Assembly: GCA_041685835.1 (NCBI GenBank)
Contig: JAWLEX010000017.1
Coordinates: 1-39,458, forward strand
DNA: 39,458 bases
Source of the DNA: JAIPEI01 sp041685835
GTDB taxonomy: Bacteria; Desulfobacterota; DSM-4660; Desulfatiglandales; HGW-15
Reading direction: 5' to 3'
The translations under genes and the position numbers were made by a program. Below the pieces are notes generated by a model. That model was not told the DNA's origin. It ran no database searches and saw only the letters and a list, made by a program, of their open reading frames with translations. Every line of letters starts with the position of its first letter. Position 1 is the stretch's first letter. Of this stretch, positions 34,470 to 39,458 are shown piece after piece.

Positions 34470-35539
34470 ACAGCCGAGGCCTCAGACGTCTTCCTTCCGG
34501 GCTCTGCATCCTGCTGGGACTCCTGGCCTGTGCAGTGGTGATCGCGCTTATATGGGGCCCTCATGAGGCCGCCGGGGTTTTCACGGATCCGGCCGTGTTT
34601 TTGCGACGGGTACTGTGGCCCCTTCTCAGGCTGGCCTTCTTCATCTCCATCGGTCTTTTCGTAGGACAGATCATCGAGGGCCTCGGATGGACCGACCGCC
34701 TCAGCCTGCTCGCCCGCCCCTTCATGCGATGGGCCCATATGTCACACCGCATGGGTGCCGCGTTCACCACGGCGTTCGTCTCCGGGACCGCCTCTCTCTC
34801 CATGCTCATGGAGTTTCACCGTGAAGGCGGCCTGACTCGAAGGGAGCTCACACTCACTGTGCTTCTCAACACCTTCCCTTCTTTCTTTCTTCACCTGCCC
34901 ACGACCTTCTTCGTGCTGATTCCGCTGGTGGGCCGGGCCGGCCTGCTCTACCTCCTGCTGGTCTTCTCGGCCGCCGTAATCCGGCTCCTCGCAGCACTCG
35001 CCGCCTCCCGGGTCCTGCTTCCGCCCACTCCTGGAAACCACGCCCCGAACAAGCGGGAGGGCCGCGCCCTGGAGTGGCCTCGTGTCATGAAAGAGAGTGC
35101 CTCCAAGTTCCGCGTTCGCATCTTCCGTATCCTGATGATCGTCCTTCCTGTCTATATCATCGTGGTGATCGCTTCGGACGCCGGCCTCTTTGCCTGGCTC
35201 CGCCATATTATGGCCGAACGCTTCACGTCCACATTCATCCCCATCGAGGCGTTTTCAGTGGTCCTCTTCAGCCTCGTGGCGGAGTTCACGTCTGGTTATG
35301 CCGCCGCCGGGGCCATGCTCGAGTCCGGGGCACTCACCGTCAGCCAGACCGTGCTTGCGCTCCTTTTGGGCAATATCCTGGCCGCGCCGGTCCGGGCGCT
35401 CAGGCACCAGCTCCCTTATTACATGGGCATCTTCACTCCCAAAACGGGGCTCGCGCTCATGGCCGCCGGCCAGTTGTTCCGCCTGCTCAGCCTGGCCCTG
35501 GTGGGAGGCCTTTTCATCGCCTGCATCGTCTTGCTCTAA
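34466..35539 (+). CDS. Gate-domain (nucleoside recognition) membrane protein
   Basis: This 357-residue inner-membrane protein has about eight hydrophobic segments in two related halves, a feature of Gate/nucleoside-recognition proteins. The N half contains AFVSGTASLSMLMEFHREGGL, in part, and LNTFPSFFLHLPTTFFVL; the C half contains VLFSLVAEFTSGYAAAGAML and LLLGNILAAPVRALRHQLPY. The substrate is unknown. It overlaps the cbiL stop by ATGA, and with cbiL forms a two-gene unit ended by a terminator. I infer a role in cobalamin metabolism, such as transport of a precursor, metal or salvage product. Confidence 0.78.
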   Translation: MNSRGLRRLPSGLCILLGLLACAVVIALIWGPHEAAGVFTDPAVFLRRVLWPLLRLAFFISIGLFVGQIIEGLGWTDRLSLLARPFMRWAHMSHRMGAAFTTAFVSGTASLSMLMEFHREGGLTRRELTLTVLLNTFPSFFLHLPTTFFVLIPLVGRAGLLYLLLVFSAAVIRLLAALAASRVLLPPTPGNHAPNKREGRALEWPRVMKESASKFRVRIFRILMIVLPVYIIVVIASDAGLFAWLRHIMAERFTSTFIPIEAFSVVLFSLVAEFTSGYAAAGAMLESGALTVSQTVLALLLGNILAAPVRALRHQLPYYMGIFTPKTGLALMAAGQLFRLLSLALVGGLFIACIVLL

Positions 35540-35601
35540 GGAAATTACCCGGCACGACCGCCGGTCACCACTCGAGACGACCAGGGGAGACATGTCCTGA
35601 A

Positions 35602-35662
35602 TATTGATGGAGTCGCAAACAGCCCGGAACCAAGTCATCTGCCCCTGTAATTCCAGCGGGTT
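35602..35662 (+). repeat. R3 intergenic repeat, copy 1
   Basis: About 60 bases starting ATATTGATGGAGTCG and ending CCAGCGGGTTAT match copy 2 at 37500-37562, about 80% identical by eye and in the same orientation. It contains AGTCATCTGCCC unchanged. It lies just after the Gate-protein gene and before the MFS gene. Confidence 0.75.
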
Positions 35663-35690
35663 ATCAGGCCTCAAATGACGGGACAAACAG

Positions 35691-35745
35691 AAAAGCCACG
35701 AGGTTCCCGAAAAAACTTTTAACTCAGGGACCTTCGTGGCTTTTC
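35691..35745 (+). terminator. Intrinsic terminator after the cbiL-Gate gene unit
   Basis: AAAAGCCACGAGGTTCCC (35691-35708) pairs with GGGACCTTCGTGGCTTTT (35727-35744) with small bulges. A-rich and T-rich ends make it possibly bidirectional. It sits between two convergent genes. Confidence 0.75.
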
Positions 35746-35776
35746 TTCCGGATCAGGGCGGGCAAAAATGAAAAGG

Positions 35777-35791
35777 GAGGCTTAACGCCTC
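35777..35791 (-). terminator. Weak hairpin with T-rich tail, possible MFS terminator
   Basis: On the minus strand GAGGC and GCCTC pair around a five-base loop and are followed by CCTTTTCATTTTT. It lies 150 bases after the MFS stop. The stem is short, so support is modest. Confidence 0.4.
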
Positions 35792-35940
35792 ATTTACTCA
35801 AAGAAATCTATCAAAAAAGGGCTGCCTTGTCAAGCTGAAAAGGGTCACATTTGTATCATGTTATCCATGCCGGCGGTCTCCGGTTTGCCTGATACAATGC
35901 AGAATCCTTAAAGGGGGATTTCCCGCTAAATCTCACATAC

Positions 35941-37173
35941 TCAGGCTTGTTGTCGCTTGAGGAAAAGGGAGAAACCCGCTCCCGCGAGCGAGATTCCTCC
36001 GGCCACCAGGAAGGGAACAGTGAACGAGCCGCTCGTGTCCGCCAGATATCCCCCGATTGCCGGCCCCAGGGCCTGACCTATGCCGAAGAAAATGGTCACA
36101 AAGCCGAGACCTGCCGGCGCCAGCCTGGGACCCACCAGGTCCCCTGCCGTAGCCGCCATGATGGTGGGTATGCTCCACGCCGTCAGCCCGAAAAGGACTG
36201 CAGAGAGATAAAAACCGAATGGTATCTTGATAAGGGCATATATGATGTAAGCCAGGGCCAGGACCAAGTATGCCAAGGCCGCGCCTTTTCCCCTTCCCAG
36301 GCGGTCAGAGATAGCACCCCAGATAATGCCACAGAAAATGCTTAGGCCGCCCACTAACGCCCAAAGCCCGCCGGCCCACTGCTGGGAAAGCCCCATCTCA
36401 TTCACCAGGTAAGCTGCAAAAAAGACCATATATATGATATAGGAAAGGCCATAGAAGAAATAGGTTATCCCCAGGTACCAGACAGCACCCTTTTTGTAGA
36501 CCAGACCCCAGTCCAGTGTCGAGACTGAGGCTGCGTTCTTCGCGGGCACGCCGGATTCCTCCTCGCCCACCTGCTGAAGCCCCTTTTCTTCGGGACGGCT
36601 TCGAACAAAGAGAAACACAAAGGCGGAGATGATCATGACCGCGCCGCCCAGGTAGTACCAGGCGTACCTCCATCCATCATCGCCATATGCCGCCAGAATG
36701 GGGGGAACCACAAGGCCGGAGATGAGGGTCCCCGCACCAATCCCGCCGGATACGATGCCCGTTGCAAAGCCGCGCCGCTTCATGGCGAACCACGCAGACC
36801 CGAGGGCCATGGCCGGCACATAGGACGCACCGTTTCCCAGCCCGGTCAACAGCCTCATGGCAAATGCAAAGCCGAACGAGTCGGCGAGTCCCGTCAGGAT
36901 CAGGGTCACCCCCATAAGGAGGAGGGCGAAAGTGATGACGATTCGGGTGCCGAACCGGGCCGCCAGAAAACCGCCGATGATTGCCATGGTGAGGTACCCG
37001 ATAAAATTGCCGGTCCCCAGGAGCCCGAGTTGAGTGTAGTCAAACGCCAGTCCGTCTTTCATGGCAGGGAGGATTATGGTGTAGGCCATACGTCCGAAAC
37101 CGTGGGCCGCGATAGTGGTAAGCATTCCCATGAAAACGACGATCCAGCCATAATGAAATTTTGACTCGCGCAT
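35941..37173 (-). CDS. Major facilitator superfamily transporter
   Basis: This 410-residue protein has 12 hydrophobic segments and the MFS half-sequence signature GGFLAARFGTR in the loop after the second segment, with GAISDRLGRGKG in the matching loop of the second half. A central polar loop with EEKGLQQVGEEESG divides the halves. The start at 37173 has a strong AAGGAGG five bases upstream. It stands alone and is flanked by the two R3 repeats. Substrate cannot be predicted; it resembles YbfB/OFA-type permeases. Confidence 0.88.
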   Translation of the reverse strand: MRESKFHYGWIVVFMGMLTTIAAHGFGRMAYTIILPAMKDGLAFDYTQLGLLGTGNFIGYLTMAIIGGFLAARFGTRIVITFALLLMGVTLILTGLADSFGFAFAMRLLTGLGNGASYVPAMALGSAWFAMKRRGFATGIVSGGIGAGTLISGLVVPPILAAYGDDGWRYAWYYLGGAVMIISAFVFLFVRSRPEEKGLQQVGEEESGVPAKNAASVSTLDWGLVYKKGAVWYLGITYFFYGLSYIIYMVFFAAYLVNEMGLSQQWAGGLWALVGGLSIFCGIIWGAISDRLGRGKGAALAYLVLALAYIIYALIKIPFGFYLSAVLFGLTAWSIPTIMAATAGDLVGPRLAPAGLGFVTIFFGIGQALGPAIGGYLADTSGSFTVPFLVAGGISLAGAGFSLFLKRQQA

Positions 37174-37263
37174 GGCATCCTCCTTCTGACGGTGTTTTTC
37201 TGGAAAGTGAATCCGGCTGAAGGGTTTAAGACGGGGTCGATAGTCTCTCCATTACACTTGTTT

Positions 37264-37302
37264 CCATCCAGTGCCCAAAAAGCCTTTCTGGATGGGCACT
37301 AC
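37264..37302 (-). repeat. R1 intergenic repeat, copy E (fragment)
   Basis: Only the outer hairpin end remains: CCATCCAGTGCCC, an A-rich loop, then TTTCTGGATGGGCACT. It can fold through CCATCCAG/CTGGATGG or AGTGCCC/GGGCACT. It lies upstream of the MFS gene. Confidence 0.65.
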
Positions 37303-37499
37303 ACTTATGGGATGTGCAAAGAGATTTCAATCCCGTTTCCGTATAACACATTCAACCATTTCTGGAAGAATATTTTATGAGACGGCAGGGTTAACAAGGG
37401 TGTAGTTTTCAGTTGCGAATTGACAGTCAAACACCGGCTCGCGTATGCTGCCGAAGAGGGCAAGGCGCCGCACAGTCGCAACCGAAACCGGATGAATCA

Positions 37500-37562
37500 A
37501 AATTGATGGAGCCGTAAAAGGCCCGGAGCCGAGTCATCTGCCCTTTTGATTCCAACGGGTTA
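37500..37562 (+). repeat. R3 intergenic repeat, copy 2
   Basis: It starts AAATTGATGGAGCCG, includes GAGTCATCTGCCC and ends CCAACGGGTTAT, matching copy 1 in the same direction. It lies about 100 bases before the GMP synthase start. The pair brackets the MFS gene. Confidence 0.75.
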
Positions 37563-37664
37563 TGGGCTTGCCGGCCGCGGTCGAGCGGGTTGTTGCGAGG
37601 CCTTCAAAACTTTTTGTCTCTCACAAAGACACCAAGAAAACAAAGGAAAAGGAGACTGCCGCCC

Positions 37665-38627
37665 ATGATTCAAGAAATCACCTCCCAGCAGCTCGACGTG
37701 AACAGTTTTATCGACGAGAAGGTCCGTTCCATCCGGAAGACGGTCGGGGACGGTACGGCTATCAACGCCCTTTCCGGAGGAGTCGATTCCTCCACCGTCA
37801 CCATGCTGGGCCATCGTGCCTTGGGCGAGCGCCTCAAGACCGTGTTCATCGATAACGGCCTCATGCGGGAGGGGGAGCCCGAACAGGTAGTGGGCTTTTT
37901 TAGGGAACTCGGGGTGCCGGTGGATATTGTGGATGCACGTGAAGAGTTTTTCGCCGCCCTTTCGGGGATCACCGATCCGGAGGAGAAGAGGGAGGCCGTC
38001 ACTCAGGCCTTTTATAGAGATGTGTTCGGCCGCATGGTCCGCGAAAGCGGCGCAAAACACCTTCTTCAGGGAACGATCCTGACGGATGTGGATGAGACCG
38101 TGGCGGGGATAAAGAGGCAGCACAATGTCTTTGAGCAGCTAGGAATCGACCCCCGGGAGTCCTTTGGCTACGGCATTATCGAGCCGCTCATTCAGCTCCG
38201 CAAGGACGGCGTGCGAAAGGTGGGCAAGGCCTTGGGACTGCCCAGTGATCTTTTCGAACGTATCCCCTTCCCTGGCCCCGCCCTTGCGGCCCGCGTCATC
38301 GGGGAAGCGACCCCGGAGCGCATTGAGACGGTGCGGAAGGCCACGGTCGTGGTGGAACGCCTGCTTAAGGAGATCGATGCCTTCCAGTACATGGCAATCC
38401 TGCACGAAGACCGGGTAACCGGTATGCGGGAGGGCAGGCGAGATTTCGGCATGCAGATCGAGGTGCGCTGTTGGGACAGCGTGGACGCCCGCACCGCGAC
38501 CCCCACAAGGCTTTCCTTCGACGTCCTGGAAAAGATCGCCTCAGGGATCACCCGCGAGGTCCCGGGTGTAGTCAGCGTGACATACAACATCGGGACCAAG
38601 CCGCCCTCCACTATTGAAGCGGTCTGA
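37665..38627 (+). CDS. guaA: Stand-alone GMP synthase ATP-pyrophosphatase domain
   Basis: This domain adenylates XMP and uses ammonia to make GMP. I chose ATG 37665 after AAAGGAAAAGGAG, giving 320 residues starting MIQEITSQQ. The PP-loop ALSGGVDSSTV (about residue 35-45) and FIDNGLMREGEPEQV follow. The dimerisation/XMP part contains IPFPGPALAARVIGEATPER, and the C terminus ends YNIGTKPPSTIEAV, close to the conserved KPPxTIEWE end. The glutaminase domain found N-terminal in usual bacterial GuaA (about 510-525 residues) is absent, and no glutaminase gene is next to it. The layout resembles the two-subunit enzyme of archaea. Confidence 0.88.
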   Translation: MIQEITSQQLDVNSFIDEKVRSIRKTVGDGTAINALSGGVDSSTVTMLGHRALGERLKTVFIDNGLMREGEPEQVVGFFRELGVPVDIVDAREEFFAALSGITDPEEKREAVTQAFYRDVFGRMVRESGAKHLLQGTILTDVDETVAGIKRQHNVFEQLGIDPRESFGYGIIEPLIQLRKDGVRKVGKALGLPSDLFERIPFPGPALAARVIGEATPERIETVRKATVVVERLLKEIDAFQYMAILHEDRVTGMREGRRDFGMQIEVRCWDSVDARTATPTRLSFDVLEKIASGITREVPGVVSVTYNIGTKPPSTIEAV

Positions 38628-38700
38628 TGCGGCTTGTCCGGATGATAAAAACCCTCCTGATCATCCATTCTTTTGCTCTTCGACTTTCTTTGTGACCCCC

Positions 38701-38752
38701 AAAAAAAGGATAGGCCGACCCCTAGAGCGCCACGCTGGGGATCGACCTATCC
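38701..38752 (-). terminator. Intrinsic terminator acting on the minus strand
   Basis: GGATAGG, CGA and CCCC (38708-38722) pair with GGGG, TCG and CCTATCC (38737-38752) with one mismatch and one bulge. The seven A at 38701-38707 become a T7 tail on the minus strand. The plus-strand side has no T-run, so it suits transcripts coming from the right, not guaA. Confidence 0.65.
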
Positions 38753-39318
38753 CGAAGGAAGGAGAACAATCTTCAGGAGGTTATGCCAAGTTCTTCTCCC
38801 GTTCTATCTCTCAAGCACGATTCGTGCCACGACAGGGGATGATTTCCCCGATTTTTGGGGCCCCCGCCCGGGGGGGGATCACGGGTTCCCTGCGTACTCA
38901 CTTTAGATCAGGTGTTCAGGAAGAGTTCGGCAGGTTTCCCTGCTTACCATGGGGCATCACCATCTGGCCCCTATGTTGCAGCTCTTTACGCAGGTGCATG
39001 TGGCTCTTCTCGATTCGCTCCAGCGGCCGGGCTCGGGCCCGGGCATGCGGTTTTCCGGGAAGCCCTTCACAGGCTTAAGGCCGGCCGGCCCGCACCGCGC
39101 ACGGAGCGGAGGGCACCCGAACACTCACCTCCTGGGATGCGGCCTTGTTGCGCGCTGTTTGCAAACCCGCTCCGGCGGAGAAATGGGGCTGGGCCGGCCA
39201 AGGTAACGTTACTTTGCTCGAAACCAGGCGAAGCGAAACGTTACCATAACGCTTGTCCAAAGCCGCTAAAGGCTCCCCTGACGAGGCCTCAAGGCGCAAC
39301 ATCCAGGGGAAAAGGGCG
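38753..39318. other. Gene-poor stretch with no recognised gene
   Basis: Several open frames exist (for example 38855-39415 + and 39075-39302 -), but none resembles a protein family I know, and the base composition with CCGGCCGGCC runs makes open frames common by chance. A 13-base stem AACGTTAC/GTAACGTT-like pairing occurs near 39204-39244 (GTAACGTTAC and CGTTACC). I see no tRNA or rRNA. Confidence 0.5.
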
Positions 39319-39456
39319 TTATTGGACCCTGAATCGGTGTTTGTTACGAAATAACTTTCCTAAGGCGGCCCCTTGTCCGCAACCTAAAGCCAATGAGCAT
39401 TGGCGCGAAGAATGAGCGTCCTGTGTGGTTTCTTCGGGATCGAAATCGCTATCGGG
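39319..39456 (-). pseudogene. C-terminal tail of a four-helix-bundle-type frame (cut by window edge)
   Basis: Reading leftwards from the edge, one frame gives PDSDFDPEETTQDAHSSRQC, then a GCGQG block, and continues to a TAA at 39321-39319. The same tail ends the remnant at 3872-4060. The DNA match spans about 39367-39458 against 3903-3990. Whether the part beyond the window holds an intact gene cannot be seen. Confidence 0.4.
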
Positions 39457-39458
39457 AT

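Noticed and set aside
1..37302. CRISPR array formed by the repeated segments
   Set aside because: The copies are long, few, of varied length, in both orientations and kilobases apart; no cas genes are present.
38855..39415. 186-codon plus-strand frame near the right edge, possible transposase fragment
   Set aside because: A few residues (TLDQVFRK) recall IS91-type N termini, but similarity stops at once and no catalytic motif follows.

Overview
The window looks like a chromosomal segment from a GC-rich, anaerobic deltaproteobacterium (Desulfobacterota, Desulfobacteraceae-like). This is inferred from four things: a nearly complete anaerobic (early cobalt insertion) cobalamin pathway, a CbiK-type cobaltochelatase with a signal peptide as known from Desulfovibrio, a TRAP dicarboxylate-type transporter, and several families of short intergenic repeats of a kind I associate with that group. 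I see no rRNA, tRNA, CRISPR array or intact insertion sequence.

Layout. 1-690 is non-coding, with an edge-cut repeat, a good sigma70-like promoter and a terminator-like hairpin ahead of a dctPQM TRAP operon (688-3750, + strand). 3751-4348 holds a perfect 20-bp hairpin, the remnant of a four-helix-bundle gene and a copy of the main repeat. A DUF456 membrane protein (+) then converges on phosphoglucomutase (-), which diverges from a tandem CDP-alcohol phosphatidyltransferase (+). From 16623 down to 8219 runs a minus-strand block of cell-envelope and housekeeping genes: cvpA, mazG, mtgA, a sensor kinase with a decayed ATPase domain, plsC, a LolA-like exported protein and priA. Several neighbours in this block overlap by ATGA.

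The core of the window is a plus-strand metal and cobalamin region, 17122-35539. It starts with a GAF/HD-GYP protein, a ZnuC/ZnuB-type metal ABC pair and a lipoprotein form of YidD. It continues with cobQ(cbiP), cbiA, cbiC, cbiD, cbiET, cbiFG and cbiH, closely packed. A promoter, a cobalamin riboswitch and an intrinsic terminator (29201-29548) then control a second unit: exported cbiK and a FecCD/BtuCDF-type ABC importer. After one more copy of the main repeat come cbiL and a Gate-domain (nucleoside-recognition) membrane protein. Together these genes convert a sirohydrochlorin-level precursor to cobyric acid and add metal and corrinoid uptake. cbiJ, cobA/hemD, cbiB and the nucleotide-loop genes are not in the window.

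The right end carries an MFS transporter (-) flanked by two copies of another repeat, a stand-alone ATP-pyrophosphatase domain of GMP synthase (+), a minus-strand terminator, and a gene-poor stretch ending in a second copy of the four-helix-bundle tail. The points most worth a second look are the modular R1 repeat family, the out-of-frame cbiFG/cbiH junction, the YidD lipoprotein inside the cobalamin locus, the exported cobaltochelatase under B12 control, the Gate protein coupled to cbiL, and the degenerate kinase and MazG domains.
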